Source: Salegentibacter flavus
GTDB lineage: Bacteria; Bacteroidota; Bacteroidia; Flavobacteriales; Flavobacteriaceae
Length of the DNA stretch: 62,503 nt
Assembly: GCF_900115145.1 (NCBI RefSeq)
Contig: NZ_FOVL01000020.1
Location: 1-62,503, forward strand
Direction of reading: 5' to 3'
This document shows positions 18,161 through 27,242 of this stretch, piece by piece. Numbering within the stretch: the stretch's first letter is position 1; every line of letters starts with the position of its first letter. The notes under the pieces are model-generated. The model saw nothing but the letters and a program-made list of their open reading frames with translations. It was not told where the DNA came from and ran no database searches. Both the position numbers and the translations under genes were made by a program.

Positions 18161-18278
18161 CACATTTTCAATTCCCCCGAACTCAACCTGCTGACTTCCC
18201 TTCTGCAAATGATAAATATCATTTTAAACTCTTCCGGTTTTTCCTACTTTGTAAAGGTTCAAATCAAAAAGAAATATT

Positions 18279-18761
18279 ATGGACTGCAATGCCTATGCAA
18301 ACCAACTGGCCGAATTCTCCTGGGAGATCAGGAATGAGAGCCTTGAGATCTTCGAAAGACTGCCTGAAGGCTTTATGAACTGGCGTCTGAACAATAATGC
18401 CATGAGCTTTGCCCATATTGCAAAACATCTTATTAATGTAGATGAGCTCTTCCTGGAGATGCTGCAAACCGGAAAAAAAACCTATGAATGGCATCTGGGT
18501 TCAGAGGAGCCTCATTACGAAGTAGAAAATGCCGAATTTGAAGAGATTAAACAACGTCTTAAAACCCTTCAAAAAGAACGTCACGCTATCATTCAGGCGA
18601 TGGATGAAAATACTCTGAACGAGAAGGTTACCGGAGAACTCGGGGAACAAAGCAATATCTGGTCGTTCATTATGCAAAAACTTCTGGAACACGAAATCTA
18701 TCACCGTGGCCAATTATCTGCCTACCTTAAAATCCTTCAGGGTGAGGGGGAATTAAGTTAA
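18279..18761 (+). CDS. DinB-superfamily protein
   Basis: A 160-residue four-helix-bundle protein. The three metal-ligand histidines of the DinB fold appear as HIAKHL near residues 47-51 and HEIYHRGQLSAYLK near 143-147. Members of this fold bind Ni/Zn and include thiol transferases and DNA-damage-induced proteins of unknown role. It stands alone between the phosphate operon and the amine oxidase. A second DinB-like gene (22333-22794) is only distantly similar. Confidence 0.8.
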   Translation: MDCNAYANQLAEFSWEIRNESLEIFERLPEGFMNWRLNNNAMSFAHIAKHLINVDELFLEMLQTGKKTYEWHLGSEEPHYEVENAEFEEIKQRLKTLQKERHAIIQAMDENTLNEKVTGELGEQSNIWSFIMQKLLEHEIYHRGQLSAYLKILQGEGELS

Positions 18762-19007
18762 AATCCCGGGAAATTTACAGACATACCGCCGCACTACTGA
18801 CAGAAAATAGTGACATCATTTTCTGTGTTCAGACTTCAGGTTAACACTTAGCCTTAAAACCCTTTTTTGCATATCCTTAAAATTCAGTATCTTAGACCGA
18901 AAGCCTTGTCGGTTTCGAAATTATTACACGTTTTCCTGATCCCCTTTCTGTAATCTCTAAACCTGCTTATCTGTGGTTATAATTTAGAATAACCAATCTT
19001 AATAATT

Positions 19008-20501
19008 ATGATACTAAAGGATGCAACACAGATCAACAGAAAAGAATTTATTCAACAATTTAGCCTGGGAATGGGCGCCTTAGGTGCCAGCATGTTTTTT
19101 CCTCTTATGGCAGGAGCGAATAATCTGGCCAAAACCAATAATCCCAAAGATATTCTTATTCTCGGCGCGGGGCTGGCAGGTCTTGCCGCCGCCCGGGAAC
19201 TAGATAAGGCCGGGCATAAGGTCAGCGTTCTTGAAGCCCGCAATCGTCCCGGTGGCAGGGTTTCTACCCTCCGTAATCCTTTTCCCGATGGTTTATATGC
19301 TGAAGAAGGCGCTGTGGGATTTTCCTCTACCTATACCCAGTCCCTGAAATATATCGATGAACTGGGGCTGGAGCGTATTCCTTATCCCTTGCCCGAAAAA
19401 GAAGTCGTCTACTATTTCAATGGAAAAAGACTGGAAGCTAAGCTTGGAGAAACCGCCGACTGGCCTTACGAGCTAACTGAAGAGGAGAAGAAACTGGATC
19501 CGATGGGCTTGGTTTTTAAATATATTATGGAACCTCTTCCTGAAGAAAATTTAAACCCTGATGCCTGGGATCAACCTCCGCTTATAGACCTTGATGAAAT
19601 CTCGCTCTATGACTATATGAAGCGGCAGGGTGCCAGCGAAGGCGCTATAAAATTGGTGCAAAATACACAATGGTTTGCCGCAGAACCAAAAGAAACCTCC
19701 GGGCTTTCCATGGCAGTTTCTGATTTCGGACTCTTTATGAGCGGAACCTCTTTTTTTGTGCTGAAAGGAGGCAATGATAAACTGCCTGCTGCAATGTCAA
19801 AGCAGCTTGGCGATAAGATCAAATATAACAGCAGGGTAACCGGACTTCGCGAATCCGATGATAAGGCCTTTGTTGAGGTGAAAAACGACGCAGGTGAAAC
19901 CGAATATCAAGCGGATTATGTGATCTGCACTATCCCTGCAGCAGTCCTTGCCGGGATTCCTTTTGAACCTGCTTTGCCCGTCCTTAAAGCCGAAGCCTTA
20001 CAGCAACTACCCGTGCTTGATGTTACCCGTAGCTTTTTCCAAACCAATAAAGCCTTCTGGCTGGAGAAAGATCTTTCAGGAGCGGCTTACACCGATCTTC
20101 CTGTGAAACAAATCACCCCTTATACTATGTCGCAAAACCCCGCCGAAAATCCGGGGATACTGGAAAGCTATGCGATGGGAAAAGGAGCAAAAGCTCTCGG
20201 AAAACTGGAAAAACAGGAACTGGAAAACAAACTCCTTCCTGAAATTAAAAAGATCTTCCCCGAAATTGGAGATCATCATGAGGACACCTATGTGAAAGCC
20301 TGGGGAGAAGATCCCTATGCCCTTGGTGGTCCCAGCTTCCCGGCTCCGGGAGATGTGACCAAATATCTAAAGGCGCTGCAGGAACCTCATGGCCGTTTCC
20401 ATTTTGCCGGGGAATATACCAGTATTTTGCGGAGTACTATGGAGGGAGCGCTTCGCTCAGGAGCGAATGTAGCAAAAGCGATCAATGCGTTGAAGGGGTA
20501 A
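19008..20501 (+). CDS. Flavin-dependent amine oxidase family protein
   Basis: A 497-residue FAD enzyme. The N-terminus has an RK-containing, Tat-like hydrophobic signal (NRKEFIQQFSLGMGALG). The dinucleotide-binding motif ILGAGLAGLAAARELDKAG starts at 51, with LEARNRPGGRV closing the Rossmann unit, and the C-terminus has the family's FAGEYTSILRSTMEGALRSG. It probably oxidises an amine or amino acid in the periplasm, releasing NH3 and H2O2. The substrate is not predictable. It is followed 57 bases later by the gamma carbonic anhydrase gene. Confidence 0.85.
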   Translation: MILKDATQINRKEFIQQFSLGMGALGASMFFPLMAGANNLAKTNNPKDILILGAGLAGLAAARELDKAGHKVSVLEARNRPGGRVSTLRNPFPDGLYAEEGAVGFSSTYTQSLKYIDELGLERIPYPLPEKEVVYYFNGKRLEAKLGETADWPYELTEEEKKLDPMGLVFKYIMEPLPEENLNPDAWDQPPLIDLDEISLYDYMKRQGASEGAIKLVQNTQWFAAEPKETSGLSMAVSDFGLFMSGTSFFVLKGGNDKLPAAMSKQLGDKIKYNSRVTGLRESDDKAFVEVKNDAGETEYQADYVICTIPAAVLAGIPFEPALPVLKAEALQQLPVLDVTRSFFQTNKAFWLEKDLSGAAYTDLPVKQITPYTMSQNPAENPGILESYAMGKGAKALGKLEKQELENKLLPEIKKIFPEIGDHHEDTYVKAWGEDPYALGGPSFPAPGDVTKYLKALQEPHGRFHFAGEYTSILRSTMEGALRSGANVAKAINALKG

Positions 20502-20557
20502 CGGATTGCGGACCTGTTCCTGCCGAAAAATTCCTAACTTTCCCAAAAAAATAAATT

Positions 20558-21070
20558 ATGCCGCTTATTTTGCCCGTAAAAGAAAAGACCCCCGAATTTG
20601 GGAAAGATTGCTTCCTCGCTGAAAATGCCACCATTGTTGGCGACGTGGTGATGGGAAATCAATGTTCGGTGTGGTTCAATGCTGTAATTCGGGGAGATGT
20701 GAATGCCATCCGGATAGGAGACCGGACTAATATCCAGGATGGGGCCGTGATTCATTGTACTTATGAAAAAGCCGCTACAACTATTGGGAATAATGTTTCT
20801 ATTGGACACAACGCCATCGTGCATGGCTGTGAAGTAAAAGATAATGCCCTTATCGGGATGGGCGCTATTGTAATGGATAAGGCGGTAGTAGGGGAGAACT
20901 GCATTATTGCTGCCGGCGCCGTGGTCCTGGAAAATACCTTCTGCGAACCCGGACATATCTACGCCGGAACTCCTGCGCGAAAGATCAAAAAACTAAGTGA
21001 AGACCAGAGAAACAATCTGGAAAAAACCGCTAAGAATTACATCATGTATAGCGGCTGGTTCAAAAAATAA
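20558..21070 (+). CDS. Gamma carbonic anhydrase family / hexapeptide-repeat protein
   Basis: A 170-residue left-handed beta-helix protein of the YrdA/PaaY/CaiE type. Hexapeptide repeats run through most of the chain; the three zinc-ligand histidines are His66 (VIHCTY), His84 and His89 (GHNAIVHG), and RGD at 45-47 and QDG at 60-62 match the conserved Arg, Asp and Gln. It forms trimers and may have carbonic anhydrase or a related hydrolase activity. It is probably a housekeeping gene. Confidence 0.88.
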   Translation: MPLILPVKEKTPEFGKDCFLAENATIVGDVVMGNQCSVWFNAVIRGDVNAIRIGDRTNIQDGAVIHCTYEKAATTIGNNVSIGHNAIVHGCEVKDNALIGMGAIVMDKAVVGENCIIAAGAVVLENTFCEPGHIYAGTPARKIKKLSEDQRNNLEKTAKNYIMYSGWFKK

Positions 21071-21137
21071 GTTTTTCAATTATTATCCAAAATATGAGGC
21101 TCATCATATTTCATACTGCCTCTAATCCCTAATTTAG

Positions 21138-21262
21138 CTCCTGTCTGGAATACGGTCAGAATACCGGTTGGGTCCCCAGACAGCCCGACCAACAGGTTAC
21201 TTTTTTGGTTAATAGTAATTAATACTTTTATAAGAACAGGAGGACTGCACCCTCCTGTTCTT
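21138..21262 (+). ncRNA. Candidate structured RNA ending in a terminator
   Basis: CTGTCTGG (21141-21148) and CCAGACAG (21176-21183) form a perfect 8-bp stem; a second pairing GGTTGGG with CCCGACC overlaps it. The stretch ends in a strong terminator at 21232-21262. It could be an independent small RNA or the structured 3' end of the carbonic anhydrase transcript. I do not recognise an RNA family. Confidence 0.3.
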
Positions 21263-21263
21263 T
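21232..21263 (+). terminator. Strong rho-independent terminator
   Basis: AGAACAGGAGG and CCTCCTGTTCT form an 11-bp stem with a short loop, followed by eight T. It sits just before the convergent hemerythrin gene, 160 bases after the carbonic anhydrase stop. Confidence 0.9.
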
Positions 21264-21276
21264 TTTTTGCACCTTG

Positions 21277-21816
21277 TCAAAGATCTTCCTCCTTGATTTT
21301 CAAATAATCTCCTATTAGCAGCACGGCCGGAAATAAGATCTCCTCTTCCAGCTCAGCATGTTTTTCGAGCGCCTTATCATATCCCGAAAGTTCCGGGTGG
21401 TTTTCTCTGCGGGCAGCATCCATTATTTCGCTCAGAAAATGGCCGATCATTTGATGTTCCGCCAGCATGGCGTCCCTGTTTTCCCTGAATTTTTCGGTAA
21501 GCTGAATGATCTTTGCGCTCTCTTCCGGCAGTTCACCCTTAGCCAGTAATGGCAGGATCCCCAAAGGAGGCAATACATAATCTTCTTCTTCCTTAAAATG
21601 AAATTCCATCACTTCATATAGCTCCTTTGCCACTATCCCGGTGCTATCTTCATAAGAAGTGATCGGCTTTAGTCTATCAAGAAAGTAATTATGATCTTTT
21701 AAGATCTGGGCGGGCACTTCAGGTTTAACGCTAAACCGCGGAATCGCAGTTTCTTCCTCATTTCTGCAGCTGCTCAGAAATAAAAGGCTTAGGATGATAT
21801 ATAGATAGGACTTCAT
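21277..21816 (-). CDS. Hemerythrin-like (HHE domain) lipoprotein
   Basis: A 179-residue protein with a lipoprotein signal (lipobox LSSC, Cys17). The mature part shows the hemerythrin HHE pattern: KDHNYFLDRL, EFHFKEEEDYVLPPL, EHQMIGHFL and KHAELEEEILFPAVL supply the His/Glu ligands of a di-iron centre. Such proteins bind O2 or NO, or act in iron-cluster repair. Membrane anchoring in the periplasm is unusual for the family. It is read alone, convergent with the carbonic anhydrase gene. Confidence 0.85.
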   Translation of the reverse strand: MKSYLYIILSLLFLSSCRNEEETAIPRFSVKPEVPAQILKDHNYFLDRLKPITSYEDSTGIVAKELYEVMEFHFKEEEDYVLPPLGILPLLAKGELPEESAKIIQLTEKFRENRDAMLAEHQMIGHFLSEIMDAARRENHPELSGYDKALEKHAELEEEILFPAVLLIGDYLKIKEEDL

Positions 21817-21982
21817 TATTTTTTATGAAAGGTAGAAAGCCTGAAGCTGAAGTGAAATGATAAAAATCAGTATAGTTTTCTTAGGTTAGTACAGTTCTTG
21901 CCACACTAAGATCAATTCTTTAAAATCCCATAATAACTTATATTGATAATTTTATTATCAAAGTGTCTTTTTTGAGTGTAGT

Positions 21983-22125
21983 ACTTTCCCGGCGTAAAAT
22001 TTTTGAAGCCTTGGAGAAAATTTAGCCGGGAAAGTGCGGTTCCGAGCGCGGTAGCGCTACGGAAACACCTGCAAAAAAGTGTCATTTTTTTGGTTCGTTT
22101 TTTTGGACAAGCAAAAAAATGAACA
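21983..22125. repeat. Structured intergenic element with inverted repeats
   Basis: ACTTTCCCGGC (21983-21993) and GCCGGGAAAGT (22025-22035) are exact reverse complements. Next comes an imperfect palindrome around AGCGCGGTAGCGCT (about 22041-22063) and then T-rich segments, including TTTTTTTGGACAAGC followed by AAAAAAATGAAC. The whole block is non-coding and looks like a compact repeat of the kind scattered through flavobacterial genomes. The rest of the 516-base gap (21817-22332) is AT-rich with no gene. Confidence 0.5.
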
Positions 22126-22332
22126 TAACCAAGTCAGCAAATAAACACGGAATAAGCCGATTGACAAGAAATGTCAGAAAAGTATTCCTTCTGCAACCGC
22201 TACCATGTGCTTAATATCTTAGCAAGCTTAGTTTATTAAATCTTAAACCACCACGGCATCTACCAACCAAAGCCTAAAGACTAACAAACTAAATTCGTAA
22301 ATTAGACTAGCAAATTCTCAAGAAGAAAACTC

Positions 22333-22794
22333 ATGAAAACCAAAACCGAAACATTACTGGAATTATGGCTGGAAGCCCGCACCCGATTTTCCAACTTGCT
22401 GGATGATCTCAGCGCCGATGACCTGAAAAAAAGACTGGGATCCCCAAATTCGGTAGGATTTCTAATTCGACACATAGGCGATGTAGAACTGCTTTTTGCC
22501 AAAAATGTTTTTGGAGATTCGGGGGTGAAGGTAGTCGCTAAAACAGTGATCGCGCAAAAAGATACCGGAGAGTGGACTAAGCTTGAAGAACTCAAAGCCT
22601 ATGTTGCTGAATCCCTGGAGAAATTAAAAGCTATTGTAGAAAAACAAAGCGACGCAGACTGGGAAACAGAGATCAGCACCAAAGAATTCGGCACCAAAAC
22701 CAAAGCCGAAGCCTTCGGAAGGATCATCTCCCACACCACCTACCACGCCGGGCAACTGGCCATCATTAAAAAATACGGAGAGGTTCAGAATTAA
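22333..22794 (+). CDS. DinB-family protein
   Basis: A 153-residue DinB-fold protein with metal-ligand histidines in FLIRHIGDVE (about 48) and HTTYHAGQLAIIKKYG (about 135-139). The fold is a four-helix bundle that binds a divalent metal; function is unknown. It stands alone after the structured repeat and is followed by dispersed CGTCATCCCGG repeats. Confidence 0.8.
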   Translation: MKTKTETLLELWLEARTRFSNLLDDLSADDLKKRLGSPNSVGFLIRHIGDVELLFAKNVFGDSGVKVVAKTVIAQKDTGEWTKLEELKAYVAESLEKLKAIVEKQSDADWETEISTKEFGTKTKAEAFGRIISHTTYHAGQLAIIKKYGEVQN

Positions 22795-22814
22795 AAAGAG
22801 GTAAGCACAAAAAA

Positions 22815-22880
22815 CGTCATCCCGGGCCCTGACCAGATCTGAATTAACCCGTCATCCCGGGCTTGAACCGGGATCTCATC
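22815..22880. repeat. Two copies of the CGTCATCCCGG dispersed repeat
   Basis: Copies at 22815-22841 and 22850-22880 share CGTCATCCCGGG; the second continues as CTTGAACCGGGATCTCAT, giving the palindrome CCCGG...CCGGG. Further copies lie at 24044-24074, 24145-24174, 30258-30286 and 30361-30404, always between genes. Confidence 0.7.
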
Positions 22881-22944
22881 ACAAAGGGGAAACATTGAAC
22901 GCTAAACCCCAAAAGACTAATGACTAAAGACTAACGTCCAATGT

Positions 22945-23946
22945 CTAACTATCCTCCCCATACACCAACTCAATAAACTCAAGATGAGGGATCTCTCCAA
23001 AATATTCTTTTAATTCAATATCCTTCAGCAGTTCATAAATATCCTCTTTTTCGTAGCGGGCACCAACCAGGAGTTTTTCCAGATTTTCTACAGGTTCTTT
23101 TCCGAAGAAATCCCCGAAGATCTTAAAATCTTTGATATGGCCTTTTTCCACGAAGATCCGCAGATCGACCTCTCCCACGGAGAAACGTTTGCTGCGTTGA
23201 ATGTTGAATTTCGGGGAACGCCCGTAATTCCAATCCCAGGTATCGTATTTCTCTTCTTTCAAGCGATGCACGGCTTTCCATTCTTCGGAGCTGAGGTAGT
23301 AGCGCTCAAAATCCTCGCTCTCCTCATAGAGGCCTTTTAAAAGCCGACTTCGGAAATCCTCGATTTTCATCGAATCCTTTAAAAACTCCTGGATATTCGC
23401 CACCCGGCTGCGCACCGATTTGTGGCCCTTAGACTGGATCTTGCTCATCTTCACATTCAGGGCATTGGCAACTTCCCCCAGCTCGGTGTCCAGTAGGAGG
23501 GTACCGTGGCTTATCATTCGTTTGCCTGTGGAAAACTGGGCGGTACCAGAAATCTTCTTTTCCTCTACCTGGATGTCGTTACGGCCCTTGAGTTCGGCAT
23601 CAAGGCCCATACTCTTTAAAACCTTGATCACCGGTGCCGTGAACTTTTTGAAATTGTTCAGACTCTTTACGTCGTGGTTGGTGATAAAGCTGAAGTTGAG
23701 ATTTCCGAAGTCGTGGTACACCGCACCGCCGCCGGAAACCCGCCTTACCACCTGGATATCCTTCTCATCGACATAGCCCTGGTTGATCTCCTCCAGGGTG
23801 TTCTGATTGCGGCCAATGATAATGGAGGGCGCATTGATATAGAAGAGTAAATAATCGGTATCGGCACTAAAATTTCTTAAGGCATACTCCTCTAATGCCA
23901 GGTTCAGTCTCGGATTGTTAACTCCTTCGTTCTCGATGAAGATCAT
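22945..23946 (-). CDS. lplA: Lipoate-protein ligase A
   Basis: A 333-residue ligase with an N-terminal catalytic domain (BPL/LplA fold, about 1-250) and a C-terminal accessory domain. Diagnostic motifs are IIIGRNQNTLEEIN, VVRRVSGGGAVYHDFGNLNFSF, the catalytic-lysine region KISGTAQF and SHGTLLLD. It activates lipoate to lipoyl-AMP and transfers it to E2 subunits and GcvH in the cytoplasm. It is monocistronic. Confidence 0.93.
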   Translation of the reverse strand: MIFIENEGVNNPRLNLALEEYALRNFSADTDYLLFYINAPSIIIGRNQNTLEEINQGYVDEKDIQVVRRVSGGGAVYHDFGNLNFSFITNHDVKSLNNFKKFTAPVIKVLKSMGLDAELKGRNDIQVEEKKISGTAQFSTGKRMISHGTLLLDTELGEVANALNVKMSKIQSKGHKSVRSRVANIQEFLKDSMKIEDFRSRLLKGLYEESEDFERYYLSSEEWKAVHRLKEEKYDTWDWNYGRSPKFNIQRSKRFSVGEVDLRIFVEKGHIKDFKIFGDFFGKEPVENLEKLLVGARYEKEDIYELLKDIELKEYFGEIPHLEFIELVYGEDS

Positions 23947-24043
23947 TTCATTTGGGTTTTACGCAAATATAATTAATTCAGAAAGCCTCCGGCCTCATTA
24001 GCGATAGGAAAAAACAATCCTTAATCCCGAACCACAAAAGAAA

Positions 24044-24174
24044 CGTCAGCCCGGACTCGATCCGGGATCTCATCATAATTGGGATCAATGCGAAACAACC
24101 GACAACAGAAACCCGACATAACGAATCCCGAATCACAAAAGAAGCGTCATCCCGGGCCCGACTCGGGATCTCAT
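24044..24174. repeat. Two more CGTCATCCCGG repeats
   Basis: Copies at 24044-24074 (CGTCAGCCCGGACTCGATCC start) and 24145-24174 lie in the 299-base gap between lplA and the protease gene. The gap otherwise contains short AATTAACGAATCC-type repeats and no gene. Confidence 0.7.
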
Positions 24175-24245
24175 ACAGCGCATCCAATTAACCAATTAAC
24201 GAATCCCGAATTAACGAATTAACGGATTCCTAATTAACCAATCCA

Positions 24246-25991
24246 CTACTTAGTCTTTATCATCACCACATAATCAGAGAGGAGTTTGATCTTTTCTGTC
24301 AGGCTTTTGCTAGTGATATTATTATCATCAGGTAAAACCAGGGAAGCGGGGAGAACGTCTATTAAATTTTTTAGATAACTCGATTTGATAGCATAGGAAA
24401 CATTATCGGCAAGGTCGGGGCTAATGATAGCCGAATTTATTCCGATTAATTTCCCGTCAAAGTCGAATAAAGGGCCGCCGCTATTTCCGGGTTGGATAGG
24501 GGTGGTCATTTGGTAAGTAGAAATATCTCCCTGGAAACCGGTTTTTGAACTTATTTTACCATCGGTAAATTTTATTTCAGTACCCATTACAGATAAGGCC
24601 ATAGGATAGCCTAGTGCGAACACATTAGTGCCGATATCAGATAATTCTGTTCCAAAAATATAGGGTAGCTCATCAAAGGGGGTAAATGAAGCATCTTTGA
24701 TCTTCAGGATAGCAAGGTCATTTTGCCTGTCACTTTGGATGACCTGCGCCTCGTACCGGATCTTCTGCCCATTCCTTATGAATTCAATTTCTATTTGTGA
24801 AGCGTCTTCAATTACATGATAATTGGTGGCCAGATACCCGTCTTTGCTGATAAAAAAGCCGGTGCCGTTTCCTTTCCATCCCGGGGCGCTGGATACAGGC
24901 CGACTATTGGACACCAGTGCTCCGGGGATGTCCTGTCTTACGATCAGGTTTTCGAACAACACTTCTTTACTCCCGGAAATTACAAATCCTGTATTATTTC
25001 CGCGGAAGGAATAAAAGTCATCAGAAAACACCACCCCGCCATTAATGGAATAATAGATCTTATCATCTACTTTCAGGATCTTTAAAAGATTCCTTTCAAA
25101 ATCTTTATTGATTTTATCAGATTCGGTCCAGTCTGCGAGTTCGAGATTAATCCCTTCGGTTTTGCCTCCTATTCTGAAATAACCGTTTGCCGTAATTGAA
25201 AAATAGTAATAATTATCCCAATCTCTGAAACCCCAGATCAGGCCATGACTGTTGTTATTATCGCCGGATTTGAAATCTACAATTGTTTCAATAGAGAAGT
25301 TTTCTGAAAGGGAGAGCGGAACGTTAACTGTTTGCTGAAATGTTGTCCCGGAACTCTTCATTTTTAATCCCTGGCCTGAAATTATATTGCTTTTAAATTC
25401 CTTTTCATCAGCGTTGAGGTTCCAGCCGTTTTCATTTTCAGCAGTATAGAAAGACTCGTAAAATACCTTCTGACAATTCTCAAATTCATCGCATTCGGTG
25501 AAGAACTTCCCAATCATTTCCCCATTGGAAAAAGATAGGCTGCGGTAAAGCTTACCCGATTCGTAATATAAATTATAATCCCCGTGGTATTCCCCATTCT
25601 TATATTCGGCTTCCATCTGTAAATTGCCGTTTTCAAACCAGGTCTTATGATTTATAAGGTTACCGGTTTGGTCATAGAGGCTCTCAAATTGTTTCCTACC
25701 GTCTTTTAAAACCCCCCGGCTATGTCCGGTAAAGATAGATTTTGAATCGTCAGCCTTATCGATATATAGCGCCCCGTCTATTACAGATTGTAACTCTCCC
25801 GTGATAAAATAATCCCTGACTTCTCCTACCGGCTTATCCTGGCTGTCATAGTTTACAACTCTGTAAAAGTCTGCCTTTGAGGCCGAGGTGCCATTCCACT
25901 CTTCATCATAATAATATTTTTTCTGGCTTTGTCCTATTGCAGTTCCGGTAATAAGTAAAAGGGAAAACAGGAGTAGGAATTTTATTTTCAT
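24246..25991 (-). CDS. Secreted composite protein: MORN-like repeats, beta-sandwich and trypsin-like serine protease
   Basis: A 581-residue exported protein (signal peptide ending TAIGQSQ). Residues about 60-175 contain YwqK/MORN-variant repeats (FENGNLQMEAEYKNGEYHG, YYESGKLYRSLSFSNGE). About 195-350 resemble a LamG/concanavalin-like sandwich (IVDFKSGDNNNSHGLIWGF). The C-terminal third is a DegP/trypsin-type protease with His in TNYHVIED (about 388), Asp in NDLAILKI (about 425) and Ser in QPGNSGGPL (about 505). No PDZ domain follows. It probably cleaves proteins in the periplasm or outside the cell. It is a single gene; a protease fragment of the same general type survives at 58393-58680. Confidence 0.82.
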   Translation of the reverse strand: MKIKFLLLFSLLLITGTAIGQSQKKYYYDEEWNGTSASKADFYRVVNYDSQDKPVGEVRDYFITGELQSVIDGALYIDKADDSKSIFTGHSRGVLKDGRKQFESLYDQTGNLINHKTWFENGNLQMEAEYKNGEYHGDYNLYYESGKLYRSLSFSNGEMIGKFFTECDEFENCQKVFYESFYTAENENGWNLNADEKEFKSNIISGQGLKMKSSGTTFQQTVNVPLSLSENFSIETIVDFKSGDNNNSHGLIWGFRDWDNYYYFSITANGYFRIGGKTEGINLELADWTESDKINKDFERNLLKILKVDDKIYYSINGGVVFSDDFYSFRGNNTGFVISGSKEVLFENLIVRQDIPGALVSNSRPVSSAPGWKGNGTGFFISKDGYLATNYHVIEDASQIEIEFIRNGQKIRYEAQVIQSDRQNDLAILKIKDASFTPFDELPYIFGTELSDIGTNVFALGYPMALSVMGTEIKFTDGKISSKTGFQGDISTYQMTTPIQPGNSGGPLFDFDGKLIGINSAIISPDLADNVSYAIKSSYLKNLIDVLPASLVLPDDNNITSKSLTEKIKLLSDYVVMIKTK

Positions 25992-26118
25992 TCTAAGTTC
26001 ATTTTAGTGGGCACAAGATTTCCTTATAAAACATAGCGTAGGAGGATCGGGGAATTCCTGAATAATCAAGTAAAGTTACTGAAAAATCTTTTTAACCCTG
26101 CAAGGCTTCTGTCTATCT

Positions 26119-26143
26119 CTGCAAGGGTTCTAAACCCTTGCAG
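26119..26143. repeat. 11-bp perfect hairpin, possible terminator of the aldo/keto reductase
   Basis: CTGCAAGGGTT and AACCCTTGCAG flank a 3-base loop, and further copies of the arm (CCTGCAAGG, TTGCAGGGTT) lie next to it. It is 10 bases past the stop of the minus-strand gene at 26153. The T-run is weak, so a repeat element that also stops transcription is the best reading. Confidence 0.5.
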
Positions 26144-26152
26144 GGTTAAGGT

Positions 26153-26995
26153 TTAAATTCTCTCCGGCCAGTTATTAGGCAATTCCCCGCTGAACCCCAT
26201 TTCCGGTAGCTTATCGATTTCTTCCATTTCTGTTTTGGTCAATTCAAAATCGAACAGATCGATATTTTCTTTAATCCTTTCGGGGGATGTGGATTTTGGA
26301 ATGGGAATCACCTCATGCTGAATGATCCATCTCAAACAAACCTGTGCAACAGATCTCTTGTGGTTGCCGGCAATTGCTTTTAAGACTTCATTCTTAAAAA
26401 CTTTCCCTCTTGCCAGAGGCGACCAGGCCTGAACCACTATATTCTGACTCTTACAGAATTCTACCAATTCCTTTTGCCAATACCCCGGATGAAATTCTAT
26501 TTGATTGATTGCCGGGATCACATTGGCGGTTTGAAATAAGGCTTCTAAATGTTCCCGGAAAAAATTACTAACCCCAATAGCTCTTATTTTGCCTTCGGCT
26601 TGTAATTCCTCCATGGCCCGCCAGGTATCGGCATTGGTTTTTTGCCAGTTATCGTAATTTTTAGCATTTGCAGGCCAGTGTATTAAATATAGGTCAAGGT
26701 AATCTGTATCCAGCTTTTTTAAAGATTTTTCAAACTCTATTTTAGTTGAGCTGTATCCCAGATTTTCCCGCCATAATTTAGTGGTTATAAAAATATCTTC
26801 CCTGGCAACACCACTGGCTTTTATTCCTTTTCCAATAGCTTCTTCGTTCCCGTATTTTGCCGCTGTATCAATTAGACGATACCCATTAGAGATTGCGCTT
26901 GAGACCGCTTCATTTCCCTCTTCCTCTGTAGCTTTATAGGTGCCGAAGCCAACAGCCGGTAATTCGATCCCGTTATTTAAGATGATTTTTTTCAT
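26153..26995 (-). CDS. Aldo/keto reductase
   Basis: A 280-residue TIM-barrel NADPH-dependent reductase with the complete catalytic tetrad: Asp43 and Tyr48 (LIDTAAKYGNE), Lys73 (TTKLW) and His106 (LIHWP). The cofactor-binding C-terminal motif IPKSTSPERIKEN is present. It reduces aldehydes and ketones, including sugar or methylglyoxal-type compounds, in the cytoplasm. The substrate is not predictable. It is a single gene. Confidence 0.92.
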   Translation of the reverse strand: MKKIILNNGIELPAVGFGTYKATEEEGNEAVSSAISNGYRLIDTAAKYGNEEAIGKGIKASGVAREDIFITTKLWRENLGYSSTKIEFEKSLKKLDTDYLDLYLIHWPANAKNYDNWQKTNADTWRAMEELQAEGKIRAIGVSNFFREHLEALFQTANVIPAINQIEFHPGYWQKELVEFCKSQNIVVQAWSPLARGKVFKNEVLKAIAGNHKRSVAQVCLRWIIQHEVIPIPKSTSPERIKENIDLFDFELTKTEMEEIDKLPEMGFSGELPNNWPERI

Positions 26996-27242
26996 AAAAC
27001 TAAAGTCATTTTCTTAAAATAGGTTTGATTCTTCCAATGATTGCTCACGGTCTCCTCCAACGCGGGAGTAGGGGGGCGCAAAACTGGGCTTAATCATTTC
27101 CTATCCTGGTTACTAAAATTACAATTTTTCGGTGATACCAATATTTGAAATCGCTAAATCAGGTTTGCCTTATATTGAAAATTATGTATCAAAATTGGAT
27201 TAAAATGCCTGGAATTTAGCTTAGTTCTTTGCTGTATGCTGA

